The translations under genes were made by a program, and so were the position numbers. From DATEAX01 sp035288145 (GTDB lineage: Bacteria > Patescibacteriota > UBA1384 > UBA12157 > JAENIV01): DNA of 19,218 nucleotides. The stretch is from assembly GCA_035288145.1 (NCBI GenBank), contig DATEAX010000024.1:1-19218 (forward strand). Reading direction: 5' to 3'. Below, piece by piece: positions 5,838 through 12,873 of this stretch (the stretch's first letter is position 1; every line of letters starts with the position of its first letter). The notes beneath the pieces were generated by a model that was given only the letters and a program-made list of their open reading frames with translations, was not told where the DNA came from and made no database searches.

Positions 5838-7922
5838 TTACGCTTTGGGCAAACTGAAATAAAAACTCGTCCCTTTGCCCTCGGCCGACTCCAGCCAAAT
5901 TTTCCCGGCATTCATTTCCACCAATCTTTTGGTAATCCAAAGCCCCAACCCCGTGCCGGTGACTAACTGGGTTTGGGGCGTTTTGACCCGATAAAATTTT
6001 TCGAATAATCTTTTTTGAGCTGCGGGACTGACTCCCACACCAGTATCTTTGACTTCGCAGATAATTTCTTTACCCTTGGTTTCAACGGTAATTTCCACCG
6101 AGCCCTTTTCGGTATATTTGATGGCATTGGAAATCAAATTGCTCAAAATCTGGTGGACGCGGGCCGGGTCGGCTTTGACTAGAGGAATTTTCCCTTGAGA
6201 GTAAGTCAAAAGCAATTGTTTTTCCTGGGCTTGGGGCTGATATTCCAAAACCGTTTGCGAAATCAAATCCCCGAGATTAATCTCTTGGGGACGAACCGTC
6301 ATTCTCCCCTGGTCAATCCGGCCGACATTGAGGAGGTCGTCAACCAAGTCGGCTAAGCGCTGATTAATTTTCGCTACCTCCTGAAGAGTTTCTTGCGTCT
6401 CACCCTTCACCCCGCCGGTATCACCAGTTAAAATCATATCCAAATAACCTTTGATGGCGGTAATCGGCGCCCGGAGCTCATGAGTGGCAATCGAAACCAG
6501 TTCCTGTTTCATCTCCTCAAGTTCGTGTTCGGTGGAAATATCCCGGAAGGTGACAATTGCTCCGATAATTCGGTCATCAACATCGTAAATTGCCGAAGCC
6601 GTAAGATAAGCCGGGAAAAGGCCGCCCGAACGTTTCTTCAGATAATAATCTTTTAAAACGACTGACTGACCGTCTTTCAAGACCTGGTTGATGGGCGAAT
6701 CTTCGCTTGTGATGGCTTGTTTATCCCGATTCCAAAGACCCAAGGCGGTCTGAAAGATTTCTCCCAAAAGTTCTTCGGCCAAAAAGCCAGTGATGTTTTC
6801 TCCCGCCCGGTTTAAATGAATGATTTTTTGGTCTTTATCAATCGCCAAAACGCCTTCGCCGATTGAAGCAAGAAGAGCTTCATCTTTCTTCCGCTCCTCC
6901 TCAATTTGCCGATACATTGACGAGGAATTGACCACCACCGCCGCCTGGGAGGCGAGAATGTTAAAAAGACGCAAGTCTTCAAACCGAAAATTATTCTCCT
7001 TGCCGGAAAAAATCTGAATCACCCCCAAAGTTTGCGATTTTACTTTCAGGGGAGCTGCCAGCACGCTTTTGACGTTGCTAATTTTTGCTCGTCTTAAAAC
7101 CTCTTCGGTCGCCGGATTAAGTTTCCCCATCATAATGGGCACACCTTTGCAAAAGGCCTCGCCGGTGACGGCTTCGTCGTTTCTTAGGCGAAAGTCCCGG
7201 ACCTGAATAGCCGTCAAGCCAAAGGCGGGGCTGGCGGCTTCCAAAAGATGGTTGTCGTGATTAAACAAAGCCAACAGGCCCTTTTCCCCGCGCAGGGTCT
7301 TGGTAATCGAGGCAATAATCGAGTAGAGGGTCTCTTCAAAATCGAACAAGGTAGAGACGCTTTTGGAGATTTGATTTAAGGCCTCAAGTTCTGCCAGCCG
7401 CCGGCGATTTTCGGCTAAAATTTCCCCTGACCGGAGAGAAATGATGGCCAGGGCGGCTTGATTGGCAATGATGACAAAAAAATTGAGGTCTTTTTCGGAA
7501 AATTGACGCTCTTTCCTGGTGAAAATGCTCATCACGCCGATTGGCTGGTCTCTAACAAGCAGGGGCACGGTCACCAGCGAGCGAAAACCGGCCTCGGCCA
7601 AGGTTTTTGAGGCAATTTTTTCATTCTGAATATCCGTTACCACTTGGTGAACTTTGGTTTGCACCGCCTTCCAAGAAACACCGCCTGAAGATGAGGGAAT
7701 CGGCTGCTCCTCCATAATTTCTTCGCCCAAACCGCGGCTGGCTTTTCTGATTAAACAATCGCCCTCCAAAATCATCAATGTCCCGGCATCAACCTTTAAG
7801 ACCGCCAAAACCTTCTCGAGCAAAGGCCCCCAGAGACCTGGAAGGTCTTGGGCCTTTGAGGCAATTTCCGAAATCGCGTAGAGGGCTTCTAAATTGTCTC
7901 CTTGGGCATCATCTCCATCCAT
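5838..7922 (-). CDS. Soluble sensor histidine kinase, GAF-GAF-PAS-HisKA-HATPase
   Basis: 694 residues with no transmembrane segment, so a cytoplasmic sensor. Order: GAF domain 1 (about 10-165), GAF domain 2 (about 182-335), a short coiled linker (EEERKKDEALLASIGEG), PAS (about 345-465) and HisKA with the H box SIATHELRAPI (phospho-His 481). The ATP-binding domain follows, with the N box QILSNLISNAIKYT (Asn at about 599), G1 DTGVGV (626-631) and G2 GTGLGLWI (656-663). All catalytic motifs are intact. The ligand of the GAF and PAS domains cannot be told from the sequence. The ATG at 7922 follows AAAAAAGGAAAAG and lies 15 bp after the ftsK stop, so the two are probably cotranscribed. The CheY-like protein encoded next is the likely target. 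Confidence 0.93.
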   Translation of the reverse strand: MDGDDAQGDNLEALYAISEIASKAQDLPGLWGPLLEKVLAVLKVDAGTLMILEGDCLIRKASRGLGEEIMEEQPIPSSSGGVSWKAVQTKVHQVVTDIQNEKIASKTLAEAGFRSLVTVPLLVRDQPIGVMSIFTRKERQFSEKDLNFFVIIANQAALAIISLRSGEILAENRRRLAELEALNQISKSVSTLFDFEETLYSIIASITKTLRGEKGLLALFNHDNHLLEAASPAFGLTAIQVRDFRLRNDEAVTGEAFCKGVPIMMGKLNPATEEVLRRAKISNVKSVLAAPLKVKSQTLGVIQIFSGKENNFRFEDLRLFNILASQAAVVVNSSSMYRQIEEERKKDEALLASIGEGVLAIDKDQKIIHLNRAGENITGFLAEELLGEIFQTALGLWNRDKQAITSEDSPINQVLKDGQSVVLKDYYLKKRSGGLFPAYLTASAIYDVDDRIIGAIVTFRDISTEHELEEMKQELVSIATHELRAPITAIKGYLDMILTGDTGGVKGETQETLQEVAKINQRLADLVDDLLNVGRIDQGRMTVRPQEINLGDLISQTVLEYQPQAQEKQLLLTYSQGKIPLVKADPARVHQILSNLISNAIKYTEKGSVEITVETKGKEIICEVKDTGVGVSPAAQKRLFEKFYRVKTPQTQLVTGTGLGLWITKRLVEMNAGKIWLESAEGKGTSFYFSLPKA

Positions 7923-7937
7923 TTTACTTTTCCTTTT

Positions 7938-10109
7938 TTAGACGTTTTGATACGGACCCTGATTATCCTGCTCGTCTTTATAAGCCGGCGGCGGGTAGGC
8001 CGGGGGTTGTTCTCTGGGCGGATAATTGCTCTGCGGCGGGTAATTTTGACCGTAGGAAGGCAAATACCCTGACGACTTGCCCCGAGGCGCCCTTTGGGCC
8101 TGACGCTCATGGTCCAAAGCAATCGTGTCCATCATCACATCTCGCGGTTTGGCCCCTTCTGGGGGACCAATAATCCCTTCCTGCTCAAGAATATCCAAAA
8201 GCCGGGCCGCCCGGGCGTAGCCAATCCTAAGCCGGCGCTGGAGGAGGGAGGCCGAAGCCTTTCCGGCCATGACAACCGTTTCTTTGGCGTCTTCGTAGAG
8301 CTCGTCTTCGGCCATCAGTTCGCCGGACATCCCCTTTTCCGAAACACCCTTATAGGTCAAAATGGTTTCATCATATTGGGGGGCGCTTTTCCGCTTTAAG
8401 AAATCCGTAACTTTATTGATTTCTTTATCAGTAATCAAGACGCCCTGCACCCGTTTGGGTTTTCCCAATTCGTTGCCCAAGTAAAGCATGTCGCCGTTGC
8501 CCAAGAGCCGCTCGGCCCCGGCCAAATCAAGAATCGTCCGCGAATCCACCTGGGAAGCAACGGCAAAAGCAATTCGGTTGGTAATGTTGGCTTTAATTAA
8601 ACCGGTGATGACATCAACCGACGGTCTTTGGGTGGCCACCACCAGATGGATACCGGTTGCCCGGGCCATTTGGGCCAAACGGACAATCGCTGCCTCTACC
8701 TCGTTGGCGGCTTGAGCCATCAAATCTGCCAGCTCATCAATAACGATCACAATGTAGGGAATCCGGCCATTGGGCGGGGATGAATTATAGGCCTCAATAT
8801 TGCGCCGGTTGGTTTCCTGAAAAAGCCGGAAGCGGCGGTCCATTTCCACCACCGCCCACCGGAGAGCGGAAATCGTTTTATCCACCTCCAAAACTACCGG
8901 CGTCAAAAGGTGGGGAATGCCGTTGTAATGGGTGAACTCAACCCTTTTGGGGTCAACCAAAATCAACCGCAGGTCTTGGGGAGAATTCTGGTAGAGAAGA
9001 GAGATAATCATTGAATTTAGAGAGACCGATTTTCCCGAACCGGTTGCCCCGGCAATCAAGAGATGGGGCATATTTTTAAGATCGACGGCAAAAGGCGCGC
9101 CGGCAACGTCACGACCCAAAGGCAAGGTCAGATTGGATTTCTTGTTTTTGACTTCATCGGCAGTCAAAACCTCTTTTAAGGTGACGACGGCGCCGACTTT
9201 ATTGGGAATTTCAATCCCAACGGCCGATTTTCCCGGAATCGGCGCTTCGAGACGGATAGGATGGGCGGCCAGGGCCAAAGCCAAATCATTGGTACGGGCG
9301 GTAATCTGATTTAATTTGACGCCTTCCGCCGGTTTTAAGGTGTATTGAGTGACGGTGGGACCAACATTGACATCGCCCATCGCTACCTCAATGCTGAAAT
9401 CCTTGAGAGTTTTCTGAACAATTTCGACATTTTTTGCAATATTGCCCGAAGTCGCTTTGGAGGCACTTTCATCGAGAAGCTCAAGCGGCGGACACTCCCA
9501 GGGTTCGCCGCCAAAACCCGCGCCGCCTTGGGGATAAGTCGGAGGAAGATTCCTTCGGCCAAGGGTGGTGAAAACCGATGCCCGAGGCTCGTTGATTTTA
9601 ATCCCTTCGACGGCGCCGGGACCGAGCTTCTGCCACAAAGCCCGAATCGAGGTATTAAAGGCAATAAGCAAGGAAATAATTGCCAGGGCAAAAACCAAAA
9701 TCAGCGAGGCATAAACACCTAAAAAACCGTTTGAAAGAGAGCGAATTCCCGAACCGATGCCGCCGCCCAGAGGATGAAGAAGAGCCGGGACAAAAATAAG
9801 ACAGAGTATCGTCCCAATGACCGATGAGGGTTTGACCTGAAAGCGGGAGGGAAAAATTAAAACCAAACCATAGCCCAAAAAGATCAAAGGCACCAGATAA
9901 CCAATCAGTCCCCACCAATTGACCGCGGTGCGGATAAAAAACCGGCCGAAACCGCCGGCGAGATTAAACATCCCGAGAACGATAATCAGACCCAAAATCA
10001 TTAAAATTACCGCCACGACATCACGAGTGGTGTCAGGATTCATCGTCCAATCCAATTCTTCCCAAATCGAAAGCCGTTGGCCTTTTCGACGGTATTTGCG
10101 TTTGGCCAT
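7938..10109 (-). CDS. ftsK: DNA translocase FtsK/SpoIIIE
   Basis: 723 residues. An N-terminal membrane part (about 31-155, four hydrophobic segments) anchors the protein at the septum. A shortened linker follows, then the alpha/beta motor with Walker A GATGSGKS (354-361) and Walker B IVIVIDELADL (about 454-462). RPSVDVITGLIKANITNRIA is the FtsK signature. The winged-helix gamma domain (about 600-665, LLQRRLRIGYARAARLLDILE) reads DNA polarity sequences. After gamma there is an unusual tail of about 55 residues rich in Pro, Tyr and Gln (YPPREQPPAYPPPAY). The enzyme pumps chromosome ends through the division septum. The ATG at 10109 follows AGAGGA and sits close behind a clear promoter. The HK gene follows after 15 bp. 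Confidence 0.97.
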   Translation of the reverse strand: MAKRKYRRKGQRLSIWEELDWTMNPDTTRDVVAVILMILGLIIVLGMFNLAGGFGRFFIRTAVNWWGLIGYLVPLIFLGYGLVLIFPSRFQVKPSSVIGTILCLIFVPALLHPLGGGIGSGIRSLSNGFLGVYASLILVFALAIISLLIAFNTSIRALWQKLGPGAVEGIKINEPRASVFTTLGRRNLPPTYPQGGAGFGGEPWECPPLELLDESASKATSGNIAKNVEIVQKTLKDFSIEVAMGDVNVGPTVTQYTLKPAEGVKLNQITARTNDLALALAAHPIRLEAPIPGKSAVGIEIPNKVGAVVTLKEVLTADEVKNKKSNLTLPLGRDVAGAPFAVDLKNMPHLLIAGATGSGKSVSLNSMIISLLYQNSPQDLRLILVDPKRVEFTHYNGIPHLLTPVVLEVDKTISALRWAVVEMDRRFRLFQETNRRNIEAYNSSPPNGRIPYIVIVIDELADLMAQAANEVEAAIVRLAQMARATGIHLVVATQRPSVDVITGLIKANITNRIAFAVASQVDSRTILDLAGAERLLGNGDMLYLGNELGKPKRVQGVLITDKEINKVTDFLKRKSAPQYDETILTYKGVSEKGMSGELMAEDELYEDAKETVVMAGKASASLLQRRLRIGYARAARLLDILEQEGIIGPPEGAKPRDVMMDTIALDHERQAQRAPRGKSSGYLPSYGQNYPPQSNYPPREQPPAYPPPAYKDEQDNQGPYQNV

Positions 10110-10138
10110 TAATCCTCTTTTTGACTTAGATTGATACT

Positions 10139-10167
10139 ATTATATCACTATAATATTTCCTGCTCAA
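10139..10167 (-). promoter_or_regulatory. Promoter of ftsK
   Basis: On the minus strand TTGAGC (10162-10167), a 17-bp spacer and TATAAT (10139-10144) lie about 30 bp before the ftsK ATG, leaving a short leader. It sits just after the terminator of the 46-residue gene, so ftsK starts a new transcription unit. Confidence 0.75.
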
Positions 10168-10180
10168 ATCTAAAAGATTA

Positions 10181-10205
10181 AAGAAAAAACCGCTTTAGGC
10201 GGTTT
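10181..10205 (-). terminator. Intrinsic terminator of the 46-residue gene, overlapping its stop codon
   Basis: On the minus strand AAACCGC pairs perfectly with GCGGTTT around the loop CTAAA, followed by a run of Ts (TTT, then CTTT). The TAA stop of the small gene (10195-10197) lies within the loop. Confidence 0.85.
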
Positions 10206-10335
10206 CTTCTTCCAGGGAATCTCGGTGAAATTCAACCAGTTTGCCGGTTTCCGGATCGCATTGGACCTCAATGGTTTCCGCTTCGGCGTCCGAGTCAATT
10301 TCCCGAGAAATGTCTTGGATGTTTTCGGTGGTCAT
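10195..10335 (-). CDS. Small acidic protein of 46 residues, family not recognised
   Basis: Reading from the ATG at 10335 to TAA gives 46 residues beginning MTTENIQDISREIDSD and ending HRDSLEEETA. About 15 residues are Asp or Glu against three Arg/Lys, so it is strongly acidic. It has one Cys in the segment VQCDPETGKLVEFHRD and no membrane segment. GAGGGAAA precedes the ATG. It has its own consensus promoter (10376-10404) and an intrinsic terminator across its stop codon, so it is a complete single-gene transcription unit, probably well expressed. This promoter-gene-terminator arrangement is the main evidence that the gene is real. I do not know its function; a modulator that binds protein or metal is conceivable but unsupported. 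Confidence 0.75.
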   Translation of the reverse strand: MTTENIQDISREIDSDAEAETIEVQCDPETGKLVEFHRDSLEEETA

Positions 10336-10375
10336 TTTCCCTCACTTTTTTCTTAGGTTTTTTGATTATTAAACT

Positions 10376-10404
10376 ATTATACCAGAAATTGAACCTAATG
10401 TCAA
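10376..10404 (-). promoter_or_regulatory. Consensus promoter of the 46-residue gene
   Basis: On the minus strand TTGACA (10399-10404), exactly 17 bp and TATAAT (10376-10381): a perfect match to both sigma-70 boxes. The -35 box lies immediately after the T-run of the upstream terminator. Confidence 0.88.
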
Positions 10405-10405
10405 G

Positions 10406-10434
10406 AAAAAGCCCCCCACCATACGGTGGGGGGC
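10406..10434 (-). terminator. Strong intrinsic terminator of the LuxR-type gene
   Basis: GCCCCCCACC (10411-10420) and GGTGGGGGGC (10425-10434) form a perfect 10-bp stem with a four-base loop. On the minus strand TTTTT follows at once (10406-10410). It lies 16 bp after the stop of the LuxR-type gene. Confidence 0.92.
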
Positions 10435-10450
10435 AAGGCAAAAACCGAGA

Positions 10451-10678
10451 CTAACTCGTCTCTATGATGGTCTCAATGGAGATGAGAAAACCCGTAGCCG
10501 CCAGGGCGGCAAAACGGTTAGGGACCCCCAGTTTTCCGTAGATTTCGGACAGGTGGAAATCAACTGTCCGTTTGCTGACATAAAGTACATCAGCCGTTTC
10601 CTGGCTGGTCTTGCCCTCGGAGATATGGGCGAGTATCTCCTTCTGCCTTGGGCTTAACCTTTCCCACTTCTCTGTCAA
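10451..10678 (-). CDS. Single-domain LuxR/GerE-type transcriptional regulator
   Basis: A 75-residue protein that is almost entirely a LuxR-type HTH domain. LSPRQKEILAHISEGKTSQE begins at residue 8. The recognition-helix region SKRTVDFHLSEIYGKLGVPN spans about residues 35-54. It has no receiver or ligand-binding domain, which makes it similar in size to Bacillus GerE (74 residues). It should bind DNA as a dimer. The start is TTG at 10678, chosen because GGGGAGG (10685-10691) lies six bases upstream. It is a monocistronic unit with a near-consensus promoter (10720-10748) and a strong terminator (10406-10434). An inverted repeat near the transcription start could be its own operator (inference). 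Targets are unknown. Confidence 0.88.
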   Translation of the reverse strand: MTEKWERLSPRQKEILAHISEGKTSQETADVLYVSKRTVDFHLSEIYGKLGVPNRFAALAATGFLISIETIIETS

Positions 10679-10700
10679 TACTAACCTCCCCGCTGAATTT

Positions 10701-10713
10701 TTGTCAGAGACAA
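10701..10713. promoter_or_regulatory. Operator-like inverted repeat at the luxR-type promoter
   Basis: TTGTC (10701-10705), AGA and GACAA (10709-10713) form a perfect 5-bp inverted repeat. It lies just downstream of the -10 box of the LuxR-type gene, over the expected transcription start. This is a usual place for a repressor site, so autoregulation is plausible but unproven. Confidence 0.45.
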
Positions 10714-10719
10714 TTATTA

Positions 10720-10748
10720 AGTATATAATGGTTTTCCGGCGCTGTCAA
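10720..10748 (-). promoter_or_regulatory. Promoter of the LuxR-type regulator
   Basis: On the minus strand TTGACA (10743-10748), 17 bp and TATACT (10720-10725). Transcription would start near 10713, leaving a leader of about 35 nt before the TTG start codon. Confidence 0.85.
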
Positions 10749-10829
10749 GGGCAAAAATATCGCTAAGGTAGATTTTACAATTTTTAAATTAGTTTTTAAC
10801 TGAATATCATATCATAACTGGTTCAACAC

Positions 10830-10858
10830 TTGACAAACAAAAATCAATGTTTTATGAT
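10830..10858 (+). promoter_or_regulatory. Plus-strand promoter facing the structured RNA region
   Basis: TTGACA (10830-10835), 17 bp and TATGAT (10853-10858). A second TATAAT at 10861-10866 is too far from the -35 box to be its partner. No protein gene of normal size follows on the plus strand, which points to an RNA product. Confidence 0.75.
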
Positions 10859-10862
10859 ACTA

Positions 10863-11053
10863 TAATCCCTTAAAAATCTGTGGATAACCTAACAAAGGTT
10901 ATCTATGCACCTCAAAATTTGGAGGGATTACAACTGGCATCTTACGGCTTCGATTCGGAGCGGTAGGACGCCCTCAAGTTGTTTACAAAAAAGCGTGGAC
11001 TTGCGGTCAATAATTTAAAGTATATTTGGGCCGAACTCGTTCCGCGCTTTTTT
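10863..11053 (+). ncRNA. Candidate structured non-coding RNA, family not recognised
   Basis: This 190-nt stretch lies between a plus-strand promoter and a terminator hairpin. Stem 1: TAATCCCT (10863-10870) pairs perfectly with AGGGATTA (10923-10930) and encloses GATAACC (10883-10889)/GGTTATC (10897-10903). Stem 2: ACAACT pairs with AGTTGT, then GGC with GCC, then CTTACGGCTTCG with CGGAGCGGTAGG, a 12-position stem with one mismatch and the loop ATT. Terminator: A6 plus GCGTGGA pairs with TCCGCGC plus T6 (10987-11053). I compared it by eye with the signatures I know for tmRNA, SRP RNA, RNase P RNA and 6S RNA and found no match. The hairpins would also fold on the minus strand, so the strand rests on the promoter. 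The region also contains a 37-codon reading frame. Confidence 0.6.
10987..11053 (+). terminator. Terminator of the structured RNA (possibly bidirectional)
   Basis: AAAAAA-GCGTGGA (10987-10999) pairs with TCCGCGC-TTTTTT (11041-11053). Inside, TT and CGG (11001-11006, with one bulged base) pair with CCGAA (11031-11035). T6 ends the plus-strand reading. The minus strand also ends in T6, so the hairpin may additionally stop RNase J transcripts. The long loop (about 24 nt) lowers confidence. Confidence 0.55.
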
Positions 11054-11106
11054 GATAGAGTAAAAAGAACAAACCAAACTAAAGTTTGAGCTGAAAAGAG
11101 AATGCA

Positions 11107-11123
11107 GTCCACGCTTCAGCGTG
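11107..11123. other. Hairpin just after the RNase J stop codon
   Basis: CACGCT (11110-11115) and AGCGTG (11118-11123) are inverted repeats right behind the TAA of rnj. The left part, GTCCACGCT (11107-11115), is also an exact inverted copy of AGCGTGGAC (10992-11000) in the RNA candidate. Two alternative foldings are therefore possible. No T-run follows on the minus strand. Confidence 0.45.
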
Positions 11124-11124
11124 A

Positions 11125-12843
11125 TTACACTTCAATCACCACCGGTATAATCATTGGTCTTCGTTCGGTTTCCGCATACAAAAACTCGCCCATTTCCTGA
11201 CGGATGGCCTTTTTGATAAAGTCCCAGTTGGCAGGGTATTTTTCATTGTGGCGCATAAACATCTTTTTAACTTCCTGGCGGGCCTTATAAACCAAATCCT
11301 CGCGCTGGCGCATATAAATAAACCCGCGGGAGATGATGTCCGGCGAAGTGACGATTTTCCCGGTTTCGTGGTCAATCGTTAGGATAACGACAAAAATGCC
11401 GTCTTTGGCCATCGCCTGCCGGTCGCGCAGCACTATATTGCCGACATCGCCCACCCCCAAGCCGTCAACCAAAACATAAGAGGCATCGGCTTTCTCCATG
11501 GCAATTTTCGCCAGACCTTTTTGGATTTCAAAAATCTGACCGTCTTCCAAAACCGCCGCCTTCGCTTCTTCAACACCCAGGGCTTGCGCCAGCCGCGTAT
11601 GCAAAACCAAATGACGATATTCGCCATGGATAGGAATAAAGTATTCCGGCTTAACCGTTTCAATCACCTTTTGTAATTCATCGCGCTTGGCATGTCCGGA
11701 AGCGTGAATTCTCTGCGACTCGCTGCCATAAAACACATCCGCCCCTTCTTTGAACAAATTATTGACGGTATCGGAAATCGTCCGTTCGTTGCCGGGAATG
11801 GCGGACGCCGAAATCACCACTGTGTCGCCTTTTTTGATTTTAACCTGTTTGTGTTCGCCGGTTGCCATCCGCACTAAAGCGGAATATTCTTCTCCTTGAG
11901 AACCGGTGCAGAGGATAATCAATTCATTATCGGGAATATTATTGATTCGCCGGATGTCCACCAAAACATTCCGGGGGACTTTAAGGTAACCGAGGTTCAT
12001 GGCGATGTTGATGGCTTTATCCATTGACCGGCCGGAAATGGCAATTTTTTTGCGATAGCGGGCGGCGGAATTCAAAACTCCTTGGATTCGGTCCAAAGAC
12101 GAAGCAAACGAAGTGACAATAATCCGACCTTTAGCCCGCCGGAAGATGGAAGAAATCGTATCGTGAACAACGCTTTCGGAAACCGGCGTCCCTTTGTATT
12201 CAATATTGGTTGATTCCAAAAGAAGAACTTTGACGCCTTTCTCTGATAATTCCGCCAATTTGCCAATGACTTTTTGGGACTCAATTTTGTGGGGATCCAA
12301 TTTAAAGTCGGCAATGTGGAGGACAACGCCTTCGGGGGTTTCGATGGCTAGACCGACATCGTCTAAGAAAGTGTGGGAAAAAGGAATAAATTCAATCCGA
12401 AAAACTCCCAGCTGAATTTTATCGCCGGCTTTGACAACGCGAATTTGGGGATTGAGTTCGGCTTCTTTCATTTTGGCGTCAATAAAACCAGCGGTTAACT
12501 TGGTGGCATAAATTGTTCCCTGAAGCTTCGGCCAAATAAAAGGAATCCCGCCGATGTGGTCTTCGTGACCGTGGGTAAAAATAATTCCCCGGATTTTATC
12601 TTTCCTCTCTTCGAGGTAAGAAATGTTTGGAATGATAAAATCGATTCCGAGCATTTCGCCCCGAGGAAACATGATTCCGCAATCAACAATGATGATGTCG
12701 TCACCGTACTCGTAAATCATCATATTTTTGCCGATTTCGCCGTTGCCGCCCAAAGGAATAATCCTAAGACGCGGGGTAAAGGCGCGAAAAGTTTTTAAGG
12801 GCTTGGTTTGGGGACCATTTTGGGATAAAGTAGCAATGTTCAT
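11125..12843 (-). CDS. rnj: Ribonuclease J
   Basis: 572 residues, typical RNase J length. Metallo-beta-lactamase/beta-CASP ribonuclease with 5'-exo and endonuclease activity, central to mRNA decay and rRNA maturation in bacteria without RNase E. The zinc motif is HGHEDH at residues 91-96, inside IIFTHGHEDHIGG. LGGNGEIGKNM is the family opening. Further metal ligands lie in HIADFK and in the beta-CASP motif IHASGHAKRDEL, followed by YFIPIHGEYRHL. The C-terminal domain (ISRGFIYMRQREDL...) is complete. About 24 residues precede the conserved core. The ATG at 12843 follows AAAGGAG eight bases upstream. Flanking genes are UDG upstream and the RNA/LuxR region downstream. Confidence 0.97.
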   Translation of the reverse strand: MNIATLSQNGPQTKPLKTFRAFTPRLRIIPLGGNGEIGKNMMIYEYGDDIIIVDCGIMFPRGEMLGIDFIIPNISYLEERKDKIRGIIFTHGHEDHIGGIPFIWPKLQGTIYATKLTAGFIDAKMKEAELNPQIRVVKAGDKIQLGVFRIEFIPFSHTFLDDVGLAIETPEGVVLHIADFKLDPHKIESQKVIGKLAELSEKGVKVLLLESTNIEYKGTPVSESVVHDTISSIFRRAKGRIIVTSFASSLDRIQGVLNSAARYRKKIAISGRSMDKAINIAMNLGYLKVPRNVLVDIRRINNIPDNELIILCTGSQGEEYSALVRMATGEHKQVKIKKGDTVVISASAIPGNERTISDTVNNLFKEGADVFYGSESQRIHASGHAKRDELQKVIETVKPEYFIPIHGEYRHLVLHTRLAQALGVEEAKAAVLEDGQIFEIQKGLAKIAMEKADASYVLVDGLGVGDVGNIVLRDRQAMAKDGIFVVILTIDHETGKIVTSPDIISRGFIYMRQREDLVYKARQEVKKMFMRHNEKYPANWDFIKKAIRQEMGEFLYAETERRPMIIPVVIEV

Positions 12844-12873
12844 AATACGCGCTCCTTTCAGTCGCGCTTTCTC

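Noticed and set aside
7778..8173. 131-codon plus-strand frame across the ftsK-HK junction
   Set aside because: It lies fully antisense to two strongly supported genes, and its product shows no motif; it is a shadow of their codon use.
9345..9722. 125-codon plus-strand frame antisense to ftsK
   Set aside because: Antisense shadow of the ftsK linker and membrane part with no ribosome binding site or family signature.
10879..10887. Perfect DnaA box (TTATCCACA on the minus strand) near AT-rich DNA, possible replication origin
   Set aside because: Only one exact box was found, it forms part of an RNA-like hairpin, no further boxes cluster nearby, and neither dnaA nor dnaN is present.
10920..10975. 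tRNA or tmRNA-like T-loop (GGCTTCGATTCGGAG)
   Set aside because: The segment is explained by a 12-position hairpin; no acceptor stem, CCA end or anticodon arm can be built.
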